A DNA stretch of 64,000 nucleotides from CAYNYM01 sp049366815 (GTDB taxonomy: Bacteria; Desulfobacterota; DSM-4660; Desulfatiglandales; HGW-15). Each line of letters begins with the position of its first letter. The first letter of the stretch is position 1. Below the pieces are notes generated by a model. It ran no database searches. It was not told the DNA's origin and saw only the letters and a list, made by a program, of their open reading frames with translations. Below, piece by piece: positions 42,096 to 50,662 of this stretch. The stretch is taken from assembly GCA_049366815.1 (NCBI GenBank), contig JBMNCO010000068.1, forward strand, positions 44,435 through 108,434, in the 5' to 3' direction. Made by a program: the position numbers and the translations under genes.

Positions 42096-43471
42096 ACCCC
42101 CAGTTCCTCTTTCGCCTTTTCGAGGCTTTTGCGGACCGCATCCGGTCCGGTTCCTCCCGGGAGATTTCTCCGCCCTACGCAGGCCTCAGGATCGAGCCAC
42201 GAAAAGACATCCGCATCGATCTTTTCTGAAAACCGTTTCATCTCGTCCAGGGTAAGGTCATGCAACTCCTTGCCCTTTTCCATGGCAAAAAGGACCATCT
42301 TTCCCACGGCATCGTGGGCGTGCCGGAAGGTCTCCCCTTTGGTGACCATATAGTCAGCCAGGTCCGTAGCGGCGAGGTATCCCTTTCCAATCGCCTCTTT
42401 CATCCTTTGACCATTGAATGTGATACCCTTGAGAAGACCGCTGGCGACCTTAAGGCATGGCTCCAGGGTATCGACGGTGTCAAAAAGGGCCTCTTTGTCC
42501 TCTTGCATATCCTTATTGTAGGTCAGCGGAAGTCCTTTCATTGTCGTCAGGAGTCCCATAAGGTGTCCGTAAACACGGCCTGTCTTCCCCCTGATCAGTT
42601 CCGGTACGTCAGGATTTTTCTTCTGGGGCATGATGCTGCTGCCGGTACAGAAGGCATCCGGCAGGTTCACGAAGTCAAACTCCTGGGTGGACCACACGAT
42701 CAGTTCTTCGCTCATCCGGCTCAGATGCATCATCAGGACCGAGGATGCAAAGAGGAACTCCAGGATGAAATCCCGATCACTGACGGCGTCCATGCTGTTT
42801 CGGGAAATGGTGTCAAAACCCAATTCCTCGGCCACCATCCTGCGGTCAAGATCAAAGGTGGTGCCTGCCAGGGCCGCACTGCCCAGGGTAAGGATGTTGA
42901 CTCTCCTGGAATTTTCCTGAAATCGCTGCCGATCCCTTTTCAGCATCTCGAAGTAGGCCAGGAGATGATGGGCCACCAGGACCGGCTGGGCCCTCTGCAT
43001 ATGGGTATAGCCTGGAATGATCAGACCGATGTTTGATTCTGCGAGCTGGAGCAGGCTCCTTTGCATCTCAATGACCAGCCCGTTCACCCTGTTGATGGCC
43101 TCCCTCACATAGAGACGGACGTCCAGGGAGACCTGGTCGTTTCGACTCCGACCCGTGTGAATCTTCTCACCAATGGGGCCGACTTTGTCCACCAGGGCCT
43201 TTTCCACAAGGGTATGGATATCTTCGTGGGTTTCATCTGAGAGATACGCGCCCCCGTCCATGGCCTCCTTGATCTCCTGGAGGGCCGAAATGATCCGGGA
43301 CGTCTCTTCCTCACTGAAGACATTCTGTTTGGCCAAGGCCCGGCAGTGGGCCACGCTGCCCTGGATGTCCTGGGCATATAAACGCCGGTCAAAACGGATG
43401 GAGGCGTTGAAACGGTCCACCATTTCGTCGGTGTCTTCCTGAAAACGACCTCCCCAGACCTTCTCAATCAT
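42092..43471 (-). CDS. argH: Argininosuccinate lyase
   Basis: A 459-residue fumarase/aspartase-superfamily enzyme that cleaves argininosuccinate to arginine and fumarate. The signature GSSIMPQKKNPD is present, as are SVAHCRALAKQ, THEDIHTLVEKALVDK, HTGRSRNDQVSLD and YTHMQRAQPV. It follows argG by 88 bases and overlaps the next gene by 4 bases. Confidence 0.97.
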   Translation of the reverse strand: MIEKVWGGRFQEDTDEMVDRFNASIRFDRRLYAQDIQGSVAHCRALAKQNVFSEEETSRIISALQEIKEAMDGGAYLSDETHEDIHTLVEKALVDKVGPIGEKIHTGRSRNDQVSLDVRLYVREAINRVNGLVIEMQRSLLQLAESNIGLIIPGYTHMQRAQPVLVAHHLLAYFEMLKRDRQRFQENSRRVNILTLGSAALAGTTFDLDRRMVAEELGFDTISRNSMDAVSDRDFILEFLFASSVLMMHLSRMSEELIVWSTQEFDFVNLPDAFCTGSSIMPQKKNPDVPELIRGKTGRVYGHLMGLLTTMKGLPLTYNKDMQEDKEALFDTVDTLEPCLKVASGLLKGITFNGQRMKEAIGKGYLAATDLADYMVTKGETFRHAHDAVGKMVLFAMEKGKELHDLTLDEMKRFSEKIDADVFSWLDPEACVGRRNLPGGTGPDAVRKSLEKAKEELGV

Positions 43472-43559
43472 AAATCTTTCACCTGTCTTTTTCTTCAGTC
43501 CGCAAGAACTTCAGGGCCGGGAACCTCCTCATGCCGGAGGTCCCTTTGCTCCCTGATAT

Positions 43560-44768
43560 TCACCGTGGCTTTCGCAAGAGATGGGCGATCTTGAGCCGAA
43601 GGGCATTGAGCCTGATAAAACCCGCCGCATCTTTCTGGTCATAGACCTCATCCTCTTCAAAGGTTGCCACTTCGGGATCATACAGGGATTTTTCGGATTT
43701 CCTTCCGACCACCGTGCAGTTGCCTTTATAGAGTTTGAGTCGTGCCACTCCCGAGACATCCTTCTGCGATTCGTCGATCAAGGCCTGGAGAGCAACCCGC
43801 TCAGGCGCGAACCAATAACCATAATAGAGCATCTCCGTGTAACGGGGAACCAGACCGTCCCGGAGGTGCATGACTTCCCGGTCCATGGTGATGGACTCTA
43901 TGGCCTGATGGGCCACCCTCACGACCGTTCCGCCGGGGGTTTCATATACGCCCCTGGACTTCATCCCCACATAACGGTTCTCGACGATGTCTACCCGGCC
44001 GATGCCGTTCCTTCCGGCCACGCCGTTGAGATGGGCCAGTAGCTCCGCCGGCGTCATGGCCTTTCCATCCACTGCCACCGGATCTCCCTGCCGGAACTCT
44101 ATCTCAATATAGGTGGGCCGGTCCGGGGCCTTTTCAGGAGACACGGACAGCAGGAACATATCCTCCTCGGGTTCGTTCCAGGGATCCTCGAGAACGCCAC
44201 CTTCATAACTTATGTGAAGCAGATTTCTGTCCGAGGAATAGGGTTTCTCCTTGCTCACGGGAATCGAGATATTTCGGGAGCGGGCATACTCCATGAGATC
44301 CTCTCTGCCCTTAAAATCCCATATCTTCCAGGGGGCGATGATGGCCAGTTCAGGTGCAAGGGCCATGTAAGTCATTTCAAATCTGACCTGGTCGTTGCCT
44401 TTCCCGGTAGATCCATGGCTGACTGCATCGGCACCATACTCTTTCGCCACTTCCACCTGCCGCTTGGCGATCAGGGGTCTTGCCAATGATGTGCCGAGCA
44501 AGTACCCTGACTCATAAATGGCGTTGCCCCTGAGGGCCGGCCATACATAGTCCCGGACGAATTCCTCTCTGAGGTCCTCGATGATGGCCTCATCCGCCCC
44601 CGTTGCCTTGGCCTTTTCTATCAGGCCCTCCGTTTCTTCCGCCTGCCCCACGTCAGCCGCGTAGGCGATGACGGGGCACTGGTAGGTTTCCTTCAACCAT
44701 GTCAGAATGACCGAGGTATCCAGCCCCCCGGAATAGGCCAAAACGATTTTATTTATTTTTTCACTCAC
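43560..44768 (-). CDS. argG: Argininosuccinate synthase
   Basis: A 402-residue ATP-pyrophosphatase that joins citrulline and aspartate. N-terminal LAYSGGLDTSVI is the ATP-binding loop; HGSTGKGNDQVRFE, and GRVDIVENRYVGMKSRGVYETPGG are diagnostic. The start is GTG at 44768 with AAGGAGG 8 bases upstream. The 189 bases between it and argD contain no gene, although argF is often found here. Confidence 0.97.
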   Translation of the reverse strand: MSEKINKIVLAYSGGLDTSVILTWLKETYQCPVIAYAADVGQAEETEGLIEKAKATGADEAIIEDLREEFVRDYVWPALRGNAIYESGYLLGTSLARPLIAKRQVEVAKEYGADAVSHGSTGKGNDQVRFEMTYMALAPELAIIAPWKIWDFKGREDLMEYARSRNISIPVSKEKPYSSDRNLLHISYEGGVLEDPWNEPEEDMFLLSVSPEKAPDRPTYIEIEFRQGDPVAVDGKAMTPAELLAHLNGVAGRNGIGRVDIVENRYVGMKSRGVYETPGGTVVRVAHQAIESITMDREVMHLRDGLVPRYTEMLYYGYWFAPERVALQALIDESQKDVSGVARLKLYKGNCTVVGRKSEKSLYDPEVATFEEDEVYDQKDAAGFIRLNALRLKIAHLLRKPR

Positions 44769-44957
44769 TGTTTATGTCCTCCTTGGGCTTATTTCTGAAA
44801 ATGATACGAATCACTGACCCTATTCATTTCCAGATGGATGCAAGCATCCTTCAACTACTGATGACAAATGGACTCCCTTGCCCGGGTTGATGGCTATTCC
44901 CCCTCAGGCATGAGTCCTTTAAACTTTCTCTCGGTTCGGGCACAGAAATCGCCCCTT

Positions 44958-46160
44958 CTATAGTGCAGCAAAGACCTCATCCAGGGCCTTGATCATAGGG
45001 TCGATCTCCGCCTGGGTTACGATGAGGGGTGGGACGAACCGCAGGACGTTCTCCTGGGCGCTGGCGACAATAAAGCCTCTTTCCATACAGGCCGAAATGA
45101 CCGGGCCCACCGGTCTGTCAAGTTCCACACCTAGGATCAGGCCCAATCCTCTGACTTCCTTGACAAAGGGATATTTTGCCTTTAATGATTCGAGTCTTTC
45201 CCTGAAATACACCCCCATGTCCCTGCAATGATCGATCCAGCCGTCTTGAATAATGCTTTTGAGGACGGCCTTTGCCACCGCCGTAACCAGAGGCGTACCG
45301 CCGAAGGTCGTGGCATGGCTCCCGGGGCCGAAGGCCTCACTCAATGGTTCCGTCGAGAGCATCGCACCAATAGGGAGTCCATTTCCCAGTGCCTTGGCCA
45401 GGGTCATGATATCGGGGGTGACACCCGAATGCTCATAGGCGAACAATTTACCGGTGCGACCCATGCCTACCTGCACCTCGTCAAAAATCATCAGGACATT
45501 ATTCGCCCGGCAGATCTCTCTGACCCCTTTAAGGTATTCAGGATGCGGCAACACCACCCCGCCCTCCCCCTGAATGGGTTCGAGCATCACGGCACAGACA
45601 GAATCTTCTATGGCCGTTTCCAGTGCCTTAAGATCGTTGAAGGGGACATAATCAAAACCCTCCAGCAGGGGATCATACCCGGTCTGAATTTTGCTCTGAC
45701 CTGTGGCCGATAGGGTGGCCATGGTCCTCCCGTGGAATGAGCCCTTCATAGTTATGATTCGATGCCTTCCGGGACCGTACGCCTCCCGTGAATATCTTCG
45801 AGCAAGTTTTATGGCGGCCTCGTTGGCCTCGGCCCCGCTGTTGCAGAAAAAGACACGATCTGCAAAAGAATGGTTCACCAAAAGCTCGGCCAATTCGATT
45901 TGCGGTTTCGTGTAATAGAGGTTTGAGACGTGAACCAGTTCTCTGGACTGTTCCATCAAGGCCTGACTGACCAGTGGGGAACTGTGCCCAAGGGCGCATA
46001 CGGCGATTCCGGCCACAAAATCGAGATACTCCTTTCCATCCTCGTCCCACACACGGCAGCCTTTTCCCCGGGTCAGCACGACCGGTGCCCTTTTGTATGT
46101 CGGGAAAAGGACCGTCTCTGCGAGTCGAATGGTTTGACTGGTTTGAAGTTCCTTGTTCAT
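44958..46160 (-). CDS. argD: Acetylornithine aminotransferase
   Basis: A 400-residue PLP class III aminotransferase. PLP Lys is in DIMTLAKALGNGLPIG; SGAEANEAAIKLAR, MKGSFHGRTMATLSATGQ and FDEVQVGMGRTG are typical. It may also serve as succinyldiaminopimelate aminotransferase in some bacteria, but dapL makes that unnecessary. ATG at 46160 and TTG at 46166 are both plausible with GAGG upstream. argF usually follows it but does not here. Confidence 0.95.
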   Translation of the reverse strand: MNKELQTSQTIRLAETVLFPTYKRAPVVLTRGKGCRVWDEDGKEYLDFVAGIAVCALGHSSPLVSQALMEQSRELVHVSNLYYTKPQIELAELLVNHSFADRVFFCNSGAEANEAAIKLARRYSREAYGPGRHRIITMKGSFHGRTMATLSATGQSKIQTGYDPLLEGFDYVPFNDLKALETAIEDSVCAVMLEPIQGEGGVVLPHPEYLKGVREICRANNVLMIFDEVQVGMGRTGKLFAYEHSGVTPDIMTLAKALGNGLPIGAMLSTEPLSEAFGPGSHATTFGGTPLVTAVAKAVLKSIIQDGWIDHCRDMGVYFRERLESLKAKYPFVKEVRGLGLILGVELDRPVGPVISACMERGFIVASAQENVLRFVPPLIVTQAEIDPMIKALDEVFAAL

Positions 46161-46308
46161 ATCCAATGATCCTCGTTTATCCTCAAGGCATGGGAAATAT
46201 ATGATTTCTGGATGGAGCGGTCTGCGATCAGCATTCAGCGCTCAGCCTCATTCCTCGTCTTCGCATAGCTTTTGCTGATACCTGACCGCTGAGGGCCGTT
46301 CGCGCGAA

Positions 46309-46330
46309 TCCGGAAATACCCATTTCCGGA
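46309..46330. repeat. Hairpin between argB and argD
   Basis: TCCGGAAAT (46309-46317) and ATTTCCGGA (46322-46330) form a perfect 9-bp stem with a 4-base loop, 29 bases after the argB stop. No T-run follows, so it may stabilise mRNA rather than end it. Confidence 0.5.
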
Positions 46331-46358
46331 TGAGCACAAGTTAATGACTCGAACCGGG

Positions 46359-47249
46359 TCAGCGAACGATCTGCGTCCCGATTCCCGTCGTGGTAAAAAT
46401 CTCCAGAAGAAGGGCGTGTTCCTTTCTGCCGTCGATGATGTGGGCCTTTTTCACGCCCCCTTCGATGGCCTCGAGACAGCAGTTAATCTTGGGAATCATG
46501 CCACCCTTTATGGTCCCGTCTTTTATCAGCTGATCGGCCTCGCTCGACTTGATCGTGGAGATGATTTTTCCGTCCCTGTCCAGGACCCCTTCCGTGTCGG
46601 TCAAAAGAATCAATTTTCTCGCTTTGAGTTCGGCTGCAATCCTTCCGGCCACAAGATCCGCATTGATATTATAGGTCTCTCCCTGTTCCCCGGCCCCCAC
46701 AGGGGCAATGACAGGGATAAACTGGCTGTTCAAAAGACTTTCCAGGATACGGCTGTTTACGGAGACAATCTCACCCACCATGCCCATATCGATAATCTCC
46801 GGCGGCTGATCGTTGCCTTTGCTCTTGATATATTTCATTTTTTTGGCATTGATCAGCTTTCCGTCCTTACCCGAGAGTCCGACCGACTCTCCGCCGTTTC
46901 GGTTTATGAGCGAGACGATTTCCTTGTTGACCTGACCTACGAGGACCATTTCCACGACGTCCATGGTCTGTTTGTCGGTCACACGCATACCGTCCACGAA
47001 TTCGGAAACAATAGACAGCCTCTTCAGGAAATCCCCGATCTGGGGTCCCCCTCCATGTACGACAATGGGGTTAAAGCCCACATACTTCATCAGGATGATG
47101 TCCAGAGCGAAGTTCTTTTTCAGGATATCATCCACCATGGCGTGACCACCGTATTTGATCACGATGGTGGCCTTGTTGAAACGCCTGATATAGGGAAGGG
47201 CCTCAATCAGCACCTGGGCCCGCGATACCTCTTTATTCGTCTCACTCAT
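46359..47249 (-). CDS. argB: Acetylglutamate kinase
   Basis: A 296-residue amino-acid kinase, the second step of arginine synthesis. KYGGHAMVD (ATP), VVHGGGPQIGDFLKR, and INADLVAGRIAAEL are family landmarks. The N-terminal helix EALPYIRRFNKATIVIKYGG is like that of hexameric, arginine-inhibited kinases, so feedback inhibition is likely. ATG at 47249 overlaps the hslU stop by one base (TGATG). Confidence 0.97.
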   Translation of the reverse strand: MSETNKEVSRAQVLIEALPYIRRFNKATIVIKYGGHAMVDDILKKNFALDIILMKYVGFNPIVVHGGGPQIGDFLKRLSIVSEFVDGMRVTDKQTMDVVEMVLVGQVNKEIVSLINRNGGESVGLSGKDGKLINAKKMKYIKSKGNDQPPEIIDMGMVGEIVSVNSRILESLLNSQFIPVIAPVGAGEQGETYNINADLVAGRIAAELKARKLILLTDTEGVLDRDGKIISTIKSSEADQLIKDGTIKGGMIPKINCCLEAIEGGVKKAHIIDGRKEHALLLEIFTTTGIGTQIVR

Positions 47250-48655
47250 CAAAGAATATACCTGCTTAGATTTTCGTCCTCAAAAATACCCTTGAGTTTG
47301 TCGGCGACATACTTGCGATCAATGATGACTTTCTCGGGTCCCATATCCGGAGCATCAAAAGAGATCTCCTCCAGGAGTTTTTCCATGACCGTGTGAAGAC
47401 GTCTTGCGCCGATGTTCTCCATGCGTTCATTGACCCTGCTCGCTATGGTGGCGATTTCTTCTATGGACGATTCCTCAAATATCAGTTCAATGCCTTCGGT
47501 CTCCAGGAGGGCCTTATATTGCGTGATTAATGCGTTCTTGGGCTCCTTGAGGATCCGCATAAAATCCTCCCTTGAGAGGGAATCAAGTTCAACCCTGATG
47601 GGAAAGCGCCCCTGAAGTTCCGGCAACAGATCTGAGGGCTTACTGAGGTTAAATGCGCCTGCCGCGATAAAAAGGATGTGATCTGTTCTCACCATGCCGT
47701 ATTTGGTATTGACCGTTGAGCCTTCTACGATCGGAAGGAGATCCCTCTGGACCCCCTCTCTTGAAACATCGGGCCCGTATTTTGAGTCGGAACCCGCGAC
47801 CTTATCCAACTCATCGAGAAATATGATACCGTTTTGCTCCGTCATCCTGATGGCCTCTTCAACCACCTGGTCCATATCAATAAGCTTTTGTGATTCCTCC
47901 TGGAAAAGAATTTCCATGGCCTCAGGGATCTTCACCCGCCTCTTCTTTTTTCGCGTCGGGAAGATGTTGCCGAACACCTCTTTTATATTGAACTCCATCT
48001 CCTCAAGGCCCGCGTTCGAGAAGATTTCCACCGTAGGGATATTCCTGTTTTCGACCTCAAGCTCCACATATCTCTCATCCAACTTACCGCTCCGGAGCAG
48101 GCGTCTCAGTTTCTCCCTGGTCGATTGGCCTTCCGGTCTTTCCACCCCCGTCAGTTCCAACTCCCTTTCCTTGTCATTTTGCTCCTCTTGCCGAGGCTCC
48201 TTCCGTTGCTCTGGAAGCAGAAGGTCCAGCAACCTTTCCTCCGCAAGTTCCCCAGCCTTTGCTTTGACCTTCTCCTGTTCGTCTCTTTTGGCCATATTGA
48301 TGGCCAGTTCCAAAAGGTCCCTGATCATGGACTCCACATCGCGCCCCACATAGCCCACCTCAGTAAATTTCGTGGCCTCCAGTTTCAGGAAGGGGGATCG
48401 GGCAAGCCTGGCCAGACGCCGTGCAATCTCCGTTTTTCCCACACCCGTAGGTCCGATCATGATGATATTTTTCGGCGCAATCTCGTCTCGCAAATCCGGC
48501 GGGATCTGCTGCCGTCGCCATCTGTTCCGCAGGGCAATGGCCACGGACCGTTTGGCCTCTTTCTGGCCCACGATATACTTGTCGAGTTCAGAAACGATCT
48601 CTCTGGGTTTCAGGACATCCCTGAATTCATCTGTTGTTACGATTTCCAGTCCCAT
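47249..48655 (-). CDS. hslU: ATP-dependent protease ATPase subunit HslU
   Basis: A 468-residue AAA+ unfoldase for the HslV peptidase. PREIVSELDKYIVGQ starts the family, Walker A is GPTGVGKT (about 68-75), Walker B FLDELDK, and the I-domain (about 110-245) between them is charged and somewhat longer than in E. coli (443 residues total there). The C-terminal LSRYIL activates HslV. Two bases separate it from hslV. Confidence 0.97.
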   Translation of the reverse strand: MGLEIVTTDEFRDVLKPREIVSELDKYIVGQKEAKRSVAIALRNRWRRQQIPPDLRDEIAPKNIIMIGPTGVGKTEIARRLARLARSPFLKLEATKFTEVGYVGRDVESMIRDLLELAINMAKRDEQEKVKAKAGELAEERLLDLLLPEQRKEPRQEEQNDKERELELTGVERPEGQSTREKLRRLLRSGKLDERYVELEVENRNIPTVEIFSNAGLEEMEFNIKEVFGNIFPTRKKKRRVKIPEAMEILFQEESQKLIDMDQVVEEAIRMTEQNGIIFLDELDKVAGSDSKYGPDVSREGVQRDLLPIVEGSTVNTKYGMVRTDHILFIAAGAFNLSKPSDLLPELQGRFPIRVELDSLSREDFMRILKEPKNALITQYKALLETEGIELIFEESSIEEIATIASRVNERMENIGARRLHTVMEKLLEEISFDAPDMGPEKVIIDRKYVADKLKGIFEDENLSRYIL

Positions 48656-48657
48656 TT

Positions 48658-49203
48658 TTATCCCTTCGCTTGAATCTCTTGGACAACGATGTGTTCATTG
48701 GTGTAAAGGCAGATCGCAGCGGTAATTTTCATGGCCTCTCGAGCAATTTCGGGCGCCTCCAGATCTGAATGGATGAAAAGGGCCTGGGCTGCTGCGAGGG
48801 CATAGGGCCCCCCCGAGCCTATGGCGGCGACGGATTCGTCCGGTTCAATGACATCGCCTGTCCCTGAAATAATGAAGGTATGCTCCCTGTCCATTGCCAG
48901 CAGCAGGGCTTCAAGTTTTCTAAGGATCTTGTCTGTGCGCCAATCCTTGGCCAATTCCACGGCCGCCCTGGTCAGGTTTCCGTTAAATTTCTCCAGTTTG
49001 GCCTCAAGTTTTTCAAAGAGATTGAAGGCATCGGCCGCAGCTCCGGCAAAACCTACCAGGACCAGGTCATTGTACATAAAGCGGACTTTCACGGCCTTAT
49101 GTTTCATGATGGTCTCGTTAAAGGTGACCTGGCCGTCCCCTGCCATGGCCGCCCTTCCATTCTTGCGGACGGCAAGAATAGTTGTTGCCCGGATTTTTTT
49201 CAT
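48658..49203 (-). CDS. hslV: ATP-dependent protease peptidase subunit HslV
   Basis: A 181-residue threonine peptidase of the proteasome fold. Mature protein probably starts at Thr7 in IRATTILAV after removal of a short leader; MAGDGQVTFN and GSGGPYALAAAQAL are typical. ATG at 49203 gives normal length; a longer frame upstream was rejected because the added part is unlike the family. Confidence 0.96.
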   Translation of the reverse strand: MKKIRATTILAVRKNGRAAMAGDGQVTFNETIMKHKAVKVRFMYNDLVLVGFAGAAADAFNLFEKLEAKLEKFNGNLTRAAVELAKDWRTDKILRKLEALLLAMDREHTFIISGTGDVIEPDESVAAIGSGGPYALAAAQALFIHSDLEAPEIAREAMKITAAICLYTNEHIVVQEIQAKG

Positions 49204-49310
49204 AAAAACCCCAGTCGGTCTTGATTTGTTGTCTTTATTGGTGCTCAAGACACGGTTGATCGCTTTCTGCAACAGCCCCCAATATCTCAGCACGAATACA
49301 AAACGCGTGC

Positions 49311-50237
49311 TCAATGGCTCCTCGGATGGGCCTTGTCGTATATCTCCATAAGCCTGTCCAGGCTGACGTGGGTGTATTTCTGGGTCGTGGAAAGGCTCGC
49401 ATGGCCGAGAAGTTCCTGCACCGAGCGAAGATCCGCACCGCCATCTAAAAGGTGGGTGGCAAAACTATGCCGTAATGAATGGGGACTGATTTCCATCATC
49501 AAGGCGCACTCCCTGCCATACCTCTTCACAATCTTGCCGATACTCCGGCTGGAAAGCCTCCCGCCCCGGCAATTGACAAAAAGGGGCGGATCATCCCTGT
49601 CCCGCTGCGCCTTTTTCCTGAGCGCCACGGCCCCATCGAGGTAATTGTTGACCGCATTGATTGCACTTTTTCCTATAGGAACAATCCGTTCCTTGTCCCC
49701 TTTACCCAGAACCCGGACCAGGTGCTGTCCAAAATCAATGCTTGACAGGTTCATTCCCGCCAGTTCGCTGACGCGGAGACCACAAGAATACAGGACCTCT
49801 AAAATGGCAAGATCCCTGAGCCCCAAAGGGCTTTCTCTGTCCGGCCTTTCCAAGAGTCTGAAGATATCGTCCACAGGGAGATGGCTTGGAATGGGCCTTT
49901 CCCTCTTGGGTGTCGAAATGTTGGCGGCAGGATTTCCGTTCAGCAGGCCCTTCCTCTCAAGGAAGGAAAGAAATGACCGGACGGCTGAAAGCTTTCTGGC
50001 AATCGTCGTTCGCTCGTAAGCCGCATAAAGGCGTCCCAGATATTCCCTGATGACAAAAAAATCAATATGGTCAACCCCGAGAGCAGGGGCCTCATCTCCG
50101 CTCAGTCCCGCCTTTTCAGCCAGAAACGTCAGGAACTGTCTGAGGTCAGTCCGGTAGTTTCTGACAGTGTGCTCCGAGCAACCTTTCTGGAATTTCAGGT
50201 ACTCGGAGAATTTATCTGATAGGGCGATGAGCGACAT
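49311..50237 (-). CDS. xerC: Tyrosine recombinase XerC (CodV-like)
   Basis: A 308-residue site-specific recombinase that resolves chromosome dimers at dif. Catalytic residues: Arg155 (GLRVSELA), His253 and Arg256 (HSLRHSFATH), His279 (LLGHAS), Tyr288 (TQKYTH). The SAM-like N-domain is at 1-110. Its position just before hslV-hslU mirrors codV-clpQ-clpY of Firmicutes; it is a housekeeping gene rather than an integrase. No dif site was recognised here. Confidence 0.93.
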   Translation of the reverse strand: MSLIALSDKFSEYLKFQKGCSEHTVRNYRTDLRQFLTFLAEKAGLSGDEAPALGVDHIDFFVIREYLGRLYAAYERTTIARKLSAVRSFLSFLERKGLLNGNPAANISTPKRERPIPSHLPVDDIFRLLERPDRESPLGLRDLAILEVLYSCGLRVSELAGMNLSSIDFGQHLVRVLGKGDKERIVPIGKSAINAVNNYLDGAVALRKKAQRDRDDPPLFVNCRGGRLSSRSIGKIVKRYGRECALMMEISPHSLRHSFATHLLDGGADLRSVQELLGHASLSTTQKYTHVSLDRLMEIYDKAHPRSH

Positions 50238-50662
50238 GTCAAAAATTGTTACTAGGATGAGGAAAAATTAGTAAAATAGCATATTTTCAGCAATTAGCAA
50301 TGAAAAAATGCGTGACCCGAATCAACTCTTGACTTTGTTTGACGGGTTGATGTAGTTTTGGAAATTCTTAGATTTCGTAGTGTTTTAGGCTCATAAAAAT
50401 TACGAAACCCTGGTCATGGGGGTCTTGTTTCAAAAAATTAAAACAGAGCCGATTTCCATATTGCATTGAAATTCCTTCATCATTTTATCGGGCTCTTGGG
50501 GCCCCTCCTTCAGCTTTTTGGCCGGATCTTTCATCGCCCCATATCCCGATGATCAAACGATGGGTTTCAGCGGTCTCGTTGATCTGTAATTTTTTGCAAC
50601 AATTCCCCCATCATGACCACCAGAAATACCACGGGGATCAGTAACCTGGAAAGGAACACGTT
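50238..50662. other. AT-rich 425-base leader region before the EF-G paralogue
   Basis: No gene is seen. It holds a candidate promoter on the plus strand, TTGACT (50329-50334) with TGTAGT (50351-50356), and two inverted repeats: TTTCGTA/TACGAAA (50373-50379 with 50401-50407) and AGAGCC-GAT/ATC-GGGCTCT (50445-50453 with 50487-50496). If the promoter is right, the mRNA leader is about 300 bases. Confidence 0.45.

Noticed and set aside
46200..46300. Repetitive-looking text (CAGCATTCAGCGCTCAGC) between argD and argB
   Set aside because: No regular repeat unit was found; it is short and imperfect, not a CRISPR or tandem array.
46344..47396. A 350-codon plus-strand frame
   Set aside because: Antisense to argB and the end of hslU, both confidently identified.
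49311..50237. XerC as an integrase of a mobile element
   Set aside because: It sits beside hslV-hslU in a conserved housekeeping order, with no attachment repeats, phage genes or adjacent tRNA.
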